Positions 8,056 to 15,096 of a stretch of 64,000 nt of DNA are shown here, piece by piece (position 1 is the first letter of the stretch; each line of letters opens with the position of its first letter). The stretch spans positions 1-64,000 of the forward strand of contig JAFRTL010000002.1 of NCBI GenBank assembly GCA_017427065.1, written 5' to 3'. The notes under the pieces were generated by a model that ran no database searches, was not told the origin of the DNA, and worked only from the letters and a program-made list of their open reading frames with translations. The position numbers were made by a program, and so were the translations under genes. The stretch is from Bacteroidaceae bacterium. Lineage in GTDB: Bacteria; Bacteroidota; Bacteroidia; Bacteroidales; Bacteroidaceae.

Positions 8056-8543
8056 AATATTATAAGTTATTTATATTCTTGATTTCAAGCACAATACTTT
8101 TTGTGGCTTGTGGTTCGCTAAAAAAGCCTGTTATACAACAAAACGAACCGCTTACATCATATAAATATTTCTATATTACTCCTACAACAGAATTGACTTC
8201 AGGTACAGGTGGAGTGTATGGAGGTCAATATGGTGTCTATGGGGGAAGTTCAACTAAAACTATCAACCCAAGTGATATCATTGCGGGAACTTTACTGAAA
8301 CAAGGTTTCATCCGATTGCCTGAGTTAGACACGCAGTTATTAAGTGAAACTCTTCTTGTAAATTATGGAGAGAGTGGTAGGCGAAGTCTTAATCTTGGTT
8401 ATTCCATCGAAGTCACAATTCAGTTCTTGGCTGCTCAAACTCATTCTGTTGTATGCATTTGTACTGCGGAAGGACAAGGTTCTACAGAGGCAGATGATAT
8501 AAGAATTGCGATTAATCGTGCTCTTTCACCTCTCTTTGAGTAG
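8052..8543 (+). CDS. Element-encoded lipoprotein, function unknown
   Basis: A 163-residue predicted lipoprotein: signal peptide MKYYKLFIFLISSTILFVAC with lipobox-like FVAC at residue 20. A glycine/tyrosine-rich stretch (GGVYGGQYGVYGGSS) around residues 54-68 precedes a compact alpha/beta-looking domain. I do not recognise the family; DUF4136-like envelope lipoproteins are a loose resemblance. It is translated by coupling from the regulator gene, so it is probably made while the element sits in the chromosome. By analogy with prophage-encoded lipoproteins it could alter the surface or exclude related elements, but nothing in the sequence proves this. Confidence 0.8.
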   Translation: MKYYKLFIFLISSTILFVACGSLKKPVIQQNEPLTSYKYFYITPTTELTSGTGGVYGGQYGVYGGSSTKTINPSDIIAGTLLKQGFIRLPELDTQLLSETLLVNYGESGRRSLNLGYSIEVTIQFLAAQTHSVVCICTAEGQGSTEADDIRIAINRALSPLFE

Positions 8544-8572
8544 CAGGATTATCTTTTATAATAAACTGACAC

Positions 8573-8621
8573 AAATGTATCAATGATTTCAATATGATTT
8601 ATTGATTTCATTGATACATTT
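8573..8621. terminator. Long dyad between convergent genes of the element
   Basis: A perfect 14-bp inverted repeat, AAATGTATCAATGA (8573-8586) with TCATTGATACATTT (8608-8621), encloses a 21-base loop and is followed by T-rich sequence. It sits between the lipoprotein and rep-like genes, which converge, so a two-way terminator is the simplest reading. Because it is close to the rep-like gene, an origin role cannot be excluded. Confidence 0.6.
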
Positions 8622-8700
8622 TTAATATGACACATTATTACATCTATACCAACAAGTTAGTGTTCCTTTAACGTTGCCGGTAAAGGGGGTTGTTATAACC

Positions 8701-9591
8701 CTACGAGCGACCGAGAATATGCTTCCAACAGGTATCTATCTCATGGCTTTGAAAATGAATAACATTCTCTAAGAAGTGAAAAAACATACCTTCAAGAGTA
8801 GCCTCATCAATGAGAATCAGAGGCGAATAGACAATACCTCTACGTTCTACGTAGTGCTTGATGTCCTCGGAATTCAGATGTACCTCTGTACGAAAAAGCC
8901 TCTTGGGATTACCATAGTGCTCTAATATATATTGTTTGTCAGAAGCGTTGCTGATTTCCGCAGCCTTATCATAAGTTTGTACTGTTATGCCCTTAGTTTT
9001 GTCTTTGATGGCATTACGCTGCTTGATGGTTACTGTCTTATACTTGTCTTGCTTGTTTAGGCTACCGCTTGTCGTATAGGTGATTTCTGCTCTATCCTCG
9101 TCTCGGTCTGTGATACGTTTGCCATTTAAGATGGTGGAAACATTCTTTTTGTGGGCATATGCCTTAACAAGTGGACTGATGGCAAACGGAGTATCAAGGC
9201 ATAAATCAAGGCTCGTCACATTGTGAAACGTCAGCCCTAATCTTTGCTCAATGTAAGTCAGAGCGTGAAAATCATCCGTATAGAGTGTTTCGTTGTTGAG
9301 GCTCATCCATACTTTTCGCAATCCGTTGGTGTGAGTGTTGCTTTGTTCGTCACCTCGTGCGAGGTTGAATTTTATGTAGCCCCATTCTATGTCTCGTTTG
9401 CCGTTCCATAGTCTAATGGCATATACGTTATCATAATAGCGTCCCTCAATGCGGTAAAGTCTGAACTCGTTCAAATCAAGACACTCGCCAAAGGCGAGGG
9501 TATTAAGTTTGTCGTAGTAGTAAGGATGCACGACTTCGTAGCAGATAGTCAGAGCATCGATTTGAATAGGTCTTTTACATACTCGTTTCAT
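8701..9591 (-). CDS. Putative replication initiation (Rep_trans-like) protein
   Basis: About 296 residues from ATG 9591 (MKRVCKRPIQIDALTICYEV); an open frame continues upstream to 9690 but overlaps the small upstream gene, and ATG 9591 overlaps that gene's end by 17 bases, suggesting coupling. Features resembling the Rep_trans/phage gpII-type rolling-circle initiators are NVTSLDLCLDTPF and TVQTYDKAAEI, the latter carrying a Tyr-Asp-Lys of the type used for nicking. I cannot confirm the family without a profile search. If right, the element can replicate as a circle after excision. Confidence 0.6.
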   Translation of the reverse strand: MKRVCKRPIQIDALTICYEVVHPYYYDKLNTLAFGECLDLNEFRLYRIEGRYYDNVYAIRLWNGKRDIEWGYIKFNLARGDEQSNTHTNGLRKVWMSLNNETLYTDDFHALTYIEQRLGLTFHNVTSLDLCLDTPFAISPLVKAYAHKKNVSTILNGKRITDRDEDRAEITYTTSGSLNKQDKYKTVTIKQRNAIKDKTKGITVQTYDKAAEISNASDKQYILEHYGNPKRLFRTEVHLNSEDIKHYVERRGIVYSPLILIDEATLEGMFFHFLENVIHFQSHEIDTCWKHILGRS

Positions 9592-9766
9592 TTTGTTGGT
9601 TATTACTCTCGTTATTATCGTTTGGGCGATATGGTATGGTTGCCCAATACTGACGCATTGCGTCACTGATTGCTTGTTTGTGGGTCTCACTATGTGAGCG
9701 ACCTCTCAATTTCTGTGAGATACGCATCTTGGTATCGTCACTTAAATCTCTAAATTGTCGTTTCAT
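9575..9766 (-). CDS. Small basic protein upstream of the rep-like gene
   Basis: A 63-residue protein, very basic at its N-terminus (MKRQFRDLSDDTKMRISQKL, then RGRSHSETHKQAISDAMRQY). The pattern of short helices with GRSHSETHKQAIS resembles NUMOD3-type DNA-binding segments, an impression from motif memory. It precedes and overlaps the rep-like gene by 17 bases, so the two are probably co-translated. It may bind DNA at the origin or regulate rep. Confidence 0.62.
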   Translation of the reverse strand: MKRQFRDLSDDTKMRISQKLRGRSHSETHKQAISDAMRQYWATIPYRPNDNNESNNQQNETSM

Positions 9767-9953
9767 ATTATTTAATTTTAATATAAATAGTAGTAAAGTA
9801 AAAAAAGTTAGAATAGTAAGGTAATATATTTCTTGAAAACTTCCGGAATTATAGGAAGAACAGTTTTATACCTACTAAATAGTAATTTTAATTAAGCAAT
9901 AAGGGATACAACCCCCCCCTGTTAGAAATGGTATTCCACCCTCCTTATGGTGG
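9767..9953. other. AT-rich non-coding region of the element
   Basis: No convincing gene. It holds an imperfect dyad CTTCC-N9-GGAAG near 9839-9857 and a run of eight C at 9912-9919. AACCCCCCCC preceded by GGGATAC (about 9903-9919) resembles, on the other strand, the GGGGGTTGT..CCC sequence at 8686-8702 that ends the rep module. This may be the upstream regulatory or origin region of the rep genes. Confidence 0.45.
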
Positions 9954-10058
9954 TTATGTGTGTACCATCGGTGGCATTGTTGGGTCAGGAATGTCTTTGC
10001 GCAACTCCCAAATCAAATCAAGGTCGCGCAAAAAATGGTTCGAGAATAGAACGGTTAA
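9954..10058 (-). other. Displaced original 3' end of the recombinase gene
   Basis: Read on the minus strand from the right GGGTAC copy, this segment continues the recombinase frame exactly: residues 1-505 end in SDSVP, and GTACCC is followed here by LTVLFSNHFLRDLDLIWELR and a further 14 residues, with stop TAA at 9954-9956. Joining the two GGGTAC sites, as in a circular element, gives a 539-residue recombinase with a protein-like C-terminus instead of one copied from the tRNA. In the integrated state these codons have no upstream gene on their own. Confidence 0.65.
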
Positions 10059-10064
10059 GGGTAC
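10059..10064. repeat. Right attachment repeat GGGTAC (attR core)
   Basis: Second copy of the six bases at the tRNA-Leu 3' end. To its right lies GATAAAA and then a strong terminator, consistent with the original downstream sequence of the tRNA gene. Confidence 0.68.
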
Positions 10065-10070
10065 GATAAA

Positions 10071-10101
10071 ACGGAGAGTTTTGCTCTCCGTTTTTCTTTT
10101 T
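10071..10101. terminator. Terminator, probably the native one of tRNA-Leu
   Basis: ACGGAGAG (10071-10078) pairs with CTCTCCGT (10084-10091) around TTTTG, preceded by AAAA and followed by a T run, so it can work in both directions. It ends transcription of DUF1294 from the right and, before the insertion, would have ended tRNA-Leu. Confidence 0.85.
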
Positions 10102-10102
10102 G

Positions 10103-10384
10103 TTATTTTCGAAAGAAGAAATACCAAATGATTATGGCCTGCACAAGGATAATTGCAGGAATACCATACTTGAACTTCTTGTGTTGTGTCTTGTGATGCC
10201 ATACTATCATGCCCAACCATGCTCCGATGCTGCCACCAAGCACAGCAAGCATCAATAGTGCTGCCTCTCTGATTCGCCATTTGGAACGCTTGGCTTTCCA
10301 TTTGTCCAAACCATAGGTAAGGAAAGTTGCCACATTGATGATGGCAAGGTATTGCAGGGCGATGTCTAATGGGATGTCTATCAT
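10103..10384 (-). CDS. DUF1294 family membrane protein
   Basis: A 93-residue integral membrane protein of the DUF1294 family, function unknown. Seen: a first hydrophobic segment (ALQYLAIINVATFLTYGLDKWKA), the family hallmark R-I-R-E-A-A-L followed by a glycine-rich segment (LAVLGGSIGAWLGMIVWHHKT) with the conserved His-Lys-Thr, and a last membrane segment (IPAIILVQAIIIWYFFF). It lies 24 bases downstream of the MalY-like gene on the same strand and is probably the last gene of that operon. Confidence 0.85.
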   Translation of the reverse strand: MIDIPLDIALQYLAIINVATFLTYGLDKWKAKRSKWRIREAALLMLAVLGGSIGAWLGMIVWHHKTQHKKFKYGIPAIILVQAIIIWYFFFRK

Positions 10385-10408
10385 AGTATCATTTTTTGAA
10401 CATCATAC

Positions 10409-11677
10409 TTATTTTCCAAACTCTCGTGCTATCCTGCCAAGGGCTTCATCGAGCAGAGAGGTAGGGACTCCGAGGTTCATACGGACAAAACCTTCGCCGC
10501 CAGGCCCGTATGAGGCGCCGTTGCTGAGGATGACTTTAGCACCGTCTTTAAAGCGATTCATCAAATCAGTCTGTGGCAATCCTAAAGAGCGACAGTCAAT
10601 CCACATCAGGAACGAAGCACTGGGGCGGAAGGCAGTCATGCCCATCTGATTCTCCGAGAAGAAATCAAGTGTCCGTTGCACATTTCCTTCGATGTAATGC
10701 TTCAAGGCCTCAAGCCATCGAGTGTCGTTTCGATAGGCCGCAATGGTGGCCACGATGGTTGGGATGGATGCCTCTTCCATCTTACAATTCTCTAAGGTTT
10801 CTGTATATCGCTCACGTAATTCTTGGTTTGGTATCACACAATAGGCAGTACCCGTGAGACCAGCTAAGTTGAACGACTTGGTAGGTCCAGTGAAAATCAT
10901 TCCTACACGAGTTGCTGCCTCACTTACGCTGCAGAATGGGAAATGCTGCACGCCATAGAGAGTGAGGTCGGAATGAATCTCGTCAGATACTACGATAACT
11001 CCGTGACGATCGCAGATGTCGGCTAGTTGCACTAAGGTTTCACGTTCCCAATGGATGCCACAGGGGTTGCTGGGGTTGCATAGCACCAGCATTTTGGTGC
11101 GGTCGTCAATGAGTTGTTCCAATGCCTCGAGGTCCATTTTGTAATGCTCACCTTCCAGGATCATAGGGTTATCTACCGCCACTCGTCCCAATCGCTCTAT
11201 GTAGAGTCTGAAATGGTCGTATACAGGAGGCTGAACGATAATCTTATCCCCAGGCTGTGTGAAGGTGAGATAAGCCTGGTTCATGCCAGTGATCACTCCA
11301 GGGACGTAGTTTATCCATTCACGTTCCACTTGATAACCATAGTAGTTTTTCTGCCACCCTGCAATGGCATCATAGAACTCTGGCGGTATGTTGGTATAGC
11401 CCAGCACATCACGGTCGATGCGGGCTTCAAGGGCTGCCTTTACGAAGGGATCTGTACCAAAATCCATATCAGCGATCCATAAAGGTACCTCGCCATTGGT
11501 GGCTCTGCCATATCTGATGCTCCAAGTGCCATCGCGGTCGATACGTTTGTCGAAATCAAACGTCTCTGTAGAGGTGGCAGCGGCGCATGAAGCCAGCGCT
11601 ATTCCCAGCGAACTGGTGGGAAGCACTGAAGTGACACCTGCTGCTGCCAATCCTTTGATGAAATGACGTCTTTTCAT
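10409..11677 (-). CDS. MalY/PatB-type PLP enzyme with a Tat lipoprotein signal
   Basis: A fold-type I PLP enzyme of the MalY/PatB (cystathionine beta-lyase/aminotransferase) family, 422 residues. Family motifs: PLWIADMDFGTDPFVKAA, GVITGMNQAY, NPSNPCGIHW, VSDEIHSDL, and the PLP-binding lysine K267 in GPTKSFNLAG. Unlike normal cytoplasmic relatives it begins MKRRHFIKGLAAAGVTSVLP, a twin-arginine signal, and reaches ALASC at residue 31, which could be a lipobox. This predicts export of a folded, cofactor-loaded enzyme. Its ATG overlaps the carbonic anhydrase stop by four bases, so it is in that operon. Confidence 0.9.
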   Translation of the reverse strand: MKRRHFIKGLAAAGVTSVLPTSSLGIALASCAAATSTETFDFDKRIDRDGTWSIRYGRATNGEVPLWIADMDFGTDPFVKAALEARIDRDVLGYTNIPPEFYDAIAGWQKNYYGYQVEREWINYVPGVITGMNQAYLTFTQPGDKIIVQPPVYDHFRLYIERLGRVAVDNPMILEGEHYKMDLEALEQLIDDRTKMLVLCNPSNPCGIHWERETLVQLADICDRHGVIVVSDEIHSDLTLYGVQHFPFCSVSEAATRVGMIFTGPTKSFNLAGLTGTAYCVIPNQELRERYTETLENCKMEEASIPTIVATIAAYRNDTRWLEALKHYIEGNVQRTLDFFSENQMGMTAFRPSASFLMWIDCRSLGLPQTDLMNRFKDGAKVILSNGASYGPGGEGFVRMNLGVPTSLLDEALGRIAREFGK

Positions 11678-12225
11678 AAGTCAGTTGGTATTTCTTCCAG
11701 TGCACCCGTTTCAGAATCGATGATAAAACCACGCACCACTATATCCTTCGGAACAAGGGGGTGCGTTTTGATGGTCTCTACAGTTTTGCGAACTGATTCT
11801 GGCGTGTCCTTAAAACCTTCCAGCCAATGATGCAGATCGATGCCACACTTCTGGATGGTGTCGAGTGTTTCATCTGTCACTCCACGATCCAACATCTGGT
11901 GATGGAAGTGATCAAAACTCATGTGGCAGGCTCCGCAATGAGAGTGTGCCACCACCATGATTTCTTCCACACCCAGTTCGTAGATGGCCACGATGAGGCT
12001 GCGCATCGCAGAGTCGAAGGCTGAGATTACCAAACCTCCTGCGTTCTTGATGATCTTGGCATCGCCGTTCTTTAGTCCCAGCGCTGCTGGAAGCAGCTCT
12101 GTGAGGCGTGTGTCCATGCAACTCAGCACTGCCAGTTTCTTGTCAGGATATTTATCCGTCAGATACTGTTCATAACCCTTCCGAGCCACGAACGTCTTGT
12201 TATAGTCAATAATCTGGTCTATCAT
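11674..12225 (-). CDS. Beta-class carbonic anhydrase
   Basis: Interconverts CO2 and bicarbonate. The 183-residue protein has the zinc ligands of the beta class: C36 in CMDTR (with D38 and R40), and H94 and C97 in HSHCGAC. NAGGLVISAFDSAMRSL is the usual substrate-pocket region. No signal peptide is seen, so it is cytoplasmic. It is the middle gene of the minus-strand run from the C_GCAxxG_C_C gene to the MalY-like gene. Confidence 0.95.
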   Translation of the reverse strand: MIDQIIDYNKTFVARKGYEQYLTDKYPDKKLAVLSCMDTRLTELLPAALGLKNGDAKIIKNAGGLVISAFDSAMRSLIVAIYELGVEEIMVVAHSHCGACHMSFDHFHHQMLDRGVTDETLDTIQKCGIDLHHWLEGFKDTPESVRKTVETIKTHPLVPKDIVVRGFIIDSETGALEEIPTDL

Positions 12226-12235
12226 AGTTTTATAT

Positions 12236-12733
12236 TTATTTAATAGGTGTTAGATATTTGCTTCTTAAGTAGTTCGCAAAGATCCGTGCCGCACTTTCTA
12301 CTTTAGCAGCACACGGACGGATTTTGTAGTATTCGGCAGTGCGTGGAGAAGCCACATAACTCGACTGAGCCTTTTCAACCCCTTTGAGTCCTAGGATCTC
12401 AGCGCAAATCAGACTGCCGTTGTCAGCCTTGGATTGCGCCAGCAATTCCTGTACCACCTTGTAGCAGGCCGACTTCCCCTCACGGTCGTTCCCCTCAATC
12501 TGTCCGCAGTCCAAGCCCACCAACATCACGATGCCAGACACAGCACCACACATCATGCGCATACGCCCCACGCCGCCTCCAAATCCGGCAGCGATACGTT
12601 TTGCCATCAGATCGTCAAGACCATATAAGTCGGCAAATGCTGCCACCACACTCTGGCAGCAGCCATAGCCCGCCATGAAGTTCTCTACGGCTCGGCCTAC
12701 ACGCTCTTCCAAATCTTGTTCATTGAGTCTCAT
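12236..12733 (-). CDS. C_GCAxxG_C_C family protein
   Basis: A 165-residue member of the C_GCAxxG_C_C family, a putative redox or metal-binding protein of unknown function. The hallmark cysteines are GYGCCQSVV, the glycine-rich GGGVGRMRMMCGAVSG, LDCGQIEG and late cysteines (SLICAEIL, IRPCAAKV). It is the first gene of the operon with carbonic anhydrase and the MalY-like enzyme, 10 bases before the anhydrase start. Confidence 0.9.
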   Translation of the reverse strand: MRLNEQDLEERVGRAVENFMAGYGCCQSVVAAFADLYGLDDLMAKRIAAGFGGGVGRMRMMCGAVSGIVMLVGLDCGQIEGNDREGKSACYKVVQELLAQSKADNGSLICAEILGLKGVEKAQSSYVASPRTAEYYKIRPCAAKVESAARIFANYLRSKYLTPIK

Positions 12734-12758
12734 ATCCTGTTTTGTAATGATTGTTTGC

Positions 12759-12789
12759 CAAAGTTATAAAGAAATACAGACAATGTCAA
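12759..12789 (-). promoter_or_regulatory. Promoter of the C_GCAxxG_C_C operon
   Basis: On the minus strand TTG (12789-12787) and TAACTTTG (12766-12759) are separated by 20 bases. It faces away from the NifU-like gene promoter at 12839-12870. Confidence 0.75.
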
Positions 12790-12838
12790 ATAGGTATGGC
12801 AAATAGCTTGCTAAAAATTGAAAATACTGAAATAAAAG

Positions 12839-12870
12839 TTTGCATAATTCGGTTTGTTTCACTACATTTG
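12839..12870 (+). promoter_or_regulatory. Promoter of the NifU-like/GGGtGRT operon
   Basis: TTTG (12839-12842) and TACATTTG (12863-12870) are separated by 20 bases. Transcription should start near 12877, 36 bases before ATG 12913, so the longer reading frame beginning at 12751 is not used. Confidence 0.78.
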
Positions 12871-12912
12871 TCATTCATTAAGCTAACTAATTTTTTTAAA
12901 ATCAAAGAGAAT

Positions 12913-13614
12913 ATGATTTATTCAACTGAAGTGAAAAACATGTGTAGCGTCTGCAAGGGCGCTTATCATGGTCCTGCACCCATTCCCGAGGAGGGCAAGT
13001 GGATTCAGGCAAAGGAAATTAAGGACATCTCTGGTTACACACACGGTGTTGGTTGGTGTGCTCCTCAGCAGGGAGCCTGCAAGCTGAGCCTCAATGTGAA
13101 GGATGGCGTGATTCAGGAAGCTCTTGTAGAGACTATTGGTTGTACTGGTATGACTCACTCTGCTGCTATGGCCAGTGAGATTCTGCCTGGAAAGACCATT
13201 CTTGAAGCACTGAATACCGACTTGGTATGCGATGCCATCAATACCGCTATGCGTGAGTTGTTCTTGCAGATTGTTTACGGCCGTACTCAGAGTGCTTTCT
13301 CAGAGGGTGGTTTGGCTATCGGCGCTGGTCTGGAAGACCTCGGTAAGGGTCTCCGTTCTCAGACTGGTACACTCTATGGCACAGTAGCCAAGGGTACCCG
13401 TTATCTGGAACTCACTGAAGGTTACATCACCAAGCAGTACCTCGATGCTAACAATGAGGTTTGCGGTTATGAGTATGTACACCTCGGCAAGATGATGGAA
13501 GCCATCAAGAACGGTATGGACGCTAATGAGGCTTTGAAGAAGTTTACCGGCTCTTACGGTCGTACGACTGAGGAGCAGGGTGCTGTGAAGGCTATTGACC
13601 CACGTAAAGAATAA
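12913..13614 (+). CDS. NifU/IscU-like iron-sulfur scaffold-type protein
   Basis: A 233-residue protein of the IscU/NifU-like scaffold superfamily, in the form paired with GGGtGRT proteins. Conserved cysteines occur in NMCSVCKGAYHG, VGWCAPQQGACKLSL and ETIGCTGMTHSAAMAS. The start at ATG 12913 (MIYSTEVKNM) fits the promoter at 12839-12870. The stop is followed at once by a strong ribosome binding site for the GGGtGRT gene. It presumably assembles or carries an Fe-S cluster for a partner encoded next door; the exact pathway is not known to me. Confidence 0.88.
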   Translation: MIYSTEVKNMCSVCKGAYHGPAPIPEEGKWIQAKEIKDISGYTHGVGWCAPQQGACKLSLNVKDGVIQEALVETIGCTGMTHSAAMASEILPGKTILEALNTDLVCDAINTAMRELFLQIVYGRTQSAFSEGGLAIGAGLEDLGKGLRSQTGTLYGTVAKGTRYLELTEGYITKQYLDANNEVCGYEYVHLGKMMEAIKNGMDANEALKKFTGSYGRTTEEQGAVKAIDPRKE

Positions 13615-13627
13615 GGAGGACGCGACT

Positions 13628-14644
13628 ATGATTAGAAAAGTACAATTCGAAAGTCAGGAGCGCCGTATCAACCAGGTTCTGGCAGCTCTGAAGGAAAATG
13701 GCATCAACAGTATTGAAGAGGCCAATGAGATTTGTGATAAGGCTGGGGTAGATCCCTATTTGATGTGCGAGGAAACTCAGCGTATCTGCTTTGAGAATGC
13801 CAAGTGGGCATATGTTTGCGGTGCTGCCATCGCCATTAAGAAAGGCGTGAAGACTGCTGCTGATGCAGCCGAGGCTATCGGTATTGGTCTGCAGAGCTTC
13901 TGTATCCCTGGTTCAGTTGCCGACGATCGTAAGGTGGGTATTGGTCATGGTAACTTGGCTGCCCGTCTGCTCCGCGAAGAGACTGAGTGCTTTGCCTTCT
14001 TGGCAGGTCACGAGTCATTCGCAGCTGCTGAGGGTGCCATCAAGATTGCTGAGATGGCCAATAAGGTACGTAAAAAACCGCTTCGCGTGATTCTGAACGG
14101 TCTTGGAAAAGACGCTGCACAGATTATCAGCCGTATCAATGGTTTCACTTATGTACAGACTCAGTTTGACTACTACACTTCTGAACTGAAGATTGTTCGT
14201 GAGGTACCTTATGGCAACAATCCTAACCGTCTGAAGGTGAAGTGCTATGGTGCTGACGACGTACGCGAGGGTGTAGCTATCCTGTGGCATGAGAATGTTG
14301 ACGTGTCTATTACAGGTAACTCTACCAACCCAACTCGCTTCCAGCATCCAGTAGCTGGTACTTACAAGAAGGAGCGCGTGCTTGCTGGCAAGCCTTACTT
14401 CTCTGTAGCATCTGGTGGTGGTACGGGTCGTACATTGCATCCAGACAACATGGCTGCCGGTCCTGCTTCTTATGGTATGACTGATACACTGGGTCGTATG
14501 CACTCTGACGCTCAGTTCGCAGGTTCTTCTTCTGTTCCTGCTCACGTTGAGATGATGGGCTTCCTGGGTATTGGTAATAACCCAATGGTAGGTGCAACCG
14601 TAGCTATCGCTGTGGCCATCGACTTGGCACTGAACAAGAAGTAA
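13628..14644 (+). CDS. GGGtGRT family protein
   Basis: A 338-residue protein recognised by its namesake motif SVASGGGTGRTLHPDN near residue 260. Further conserved stretches include KVGIGHGNLAARLL and NSTNPTRFQHPVAGTYKKER. Function is unknown; the family regularly sits beside an IscU/NifU-like scaffold gene, as here, suggesting a two-component Fe-S linked system. The start is ATG 13628 (MIRKVQFESQ) with Shine-Dalgarno AAGGAGG at 13613-13619, overlapping the upstream stop; an earlier frame start at 13595 would overlap the neighbour and is rejected. A strong terminator follows. Confidence 0.92.
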   Translation: MIRKVQFESQERRINQVLAALKENGINSIEEANEICDKAGVDPYLMCEETQRICFENAKWAYVCGAAIAIKKGVKTAADAAEAIGIGLQSFCIPGSVADDRKVGIGHGNLAARLLREETECFAFLAGHESFAAAEGAIKIAEMANKVRKKPLRVILNGLGKDAAQIISRINGFTYVQTQFDYYTSELKIVREVPYGNNPNRLKVKCYGADDVREGVAILWHENVDVSITGNSTNPTRFQHPVAGTYKKERVLAGKPYFSVASGGGTGRTLHPDNMAAGPASYGMTDTLGRMHSDAQFAGSSSVPAHVEMMGFLGIGNNPMVGATVAIAVAIDLALNKK

Positions 14645-14669
14645 TTTACCTCTGTTCTTAGATAAATGA

Positions 14670-14706
14670 AAATCCCCAGCCTTATGGTTGGGGATTTCTT
14701 TTTGTT
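14670..14706 (+). terminator. Terminator after the GGGtGRT gene
   Basis: A 12-bp stem from AAATCCCCAGCC (14670-14681) to GGTTGGGGATTT (14686-14697) with a TTAT loop, then CTTTTTGTT. It also overlaps the end of the convergent Dabb gene. Confidence 0.9.
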
Positions 14707-15010
14707 AGATCTCGAAGTCCAGACAGCTACGCTGCACCGTGTAAGGGCGAACCTTGCCGTTGGCTACTGCCACGTGTGCAGGATGCTTGGCATATCCCTT
14801 CAGGGCTTCCTCACTTTCGAGGGTACTGTCGAGCATCACATCGGCATTTGATGATGCCAGACGTCCGTCGATGTGTACTTTCACATCCAATAATCCAGGA
14901 ACTTGGCCTACCAGACCTTCCAAACCGGCCTTGATGCCAGCTTTCACTTGCTGTTTCTCTTCCTCAGAGAGTTCTGGATTCAGTGTCCAGAGAATAATGT
15001 GTTTAACCAT
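14705..15010 (-). CDS. Dabb (stress-responsive A/B barrel) family protein
   Basis: A 101-residue Dabb-domain protein. It opens with the typical MVKHIILWTLNPELSEEEK, then VPGLLDVKVHIDGRLASSNADVMLDSTLES and the late YAKHPAHVAVANGKVRPY, where HPAH is the usual motif. Such dimeric ferredoxin-like barrels are small cytoplasmic proteins of mostly unknown role. It is probably monocistronic. Confidence 0.92.
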   Translation of the reverse strand: MVKHIILWTLNPELSEEEKQQVKAGIKAGLEGLVGQVPGLLDVKVHIDGRLASSNADVMLDSTLESEEALKGYAKHPAHVAVANGKVRPYTVQRSCLDFEI

Positions 15011-15096
15011 AACGATATACTATTCAAAAAGATTATTCATGATAGTTGTCTTGTCCATCGCAAAGATATATAAATTCTACCACTCCTCCAAAATAA

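Larger units (their letters stand above)
5217..10064. mobile_element. 4.85-kb integrated element at the 3' end of tRNA-Leu
   Basis: The element is bounded by GGGTAC copies at 5211-5216 and 10059-10064. It carries a large serine recombinase with a small upstream gene, a second serine recombinase of the resolvase type, an XRE regulator coupled to a lipoprotein, and a Rep-like protein with a small upstream gene. No relaxase, coat or morphogenesis gene is visible, so it is more like an integrated plasmid or cryptic satellite than a full prophage or conjugative element. The right junction abuts a terminator and then chromosomal DUF1294, which would restore tRNA-Leu, terminator, DUF1294 after excision. 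Confidence 0.78.

Noticed and set aside
9912-9919. C8 homopolymer as a phase-variation tract
   Set aside because: It lies outside any gene and not between a -33 and -7 element, so slippage would have no clear effect; it is only noted as part of a G-rich motif.
9928-10131. A 67-residue plus-strand open frame at the right end of the element
   Set aside because: It lies antisense to the displaced recombinase 3' end, crosses the attR core and the terminator, and has no promoter or plausible protein features.
12751-12912. N-terminal extension of the NifU-like gene
   Set aside because: It begins upstream of the predicted promoter (12839-12870), so it cannot be translated from that transcript.
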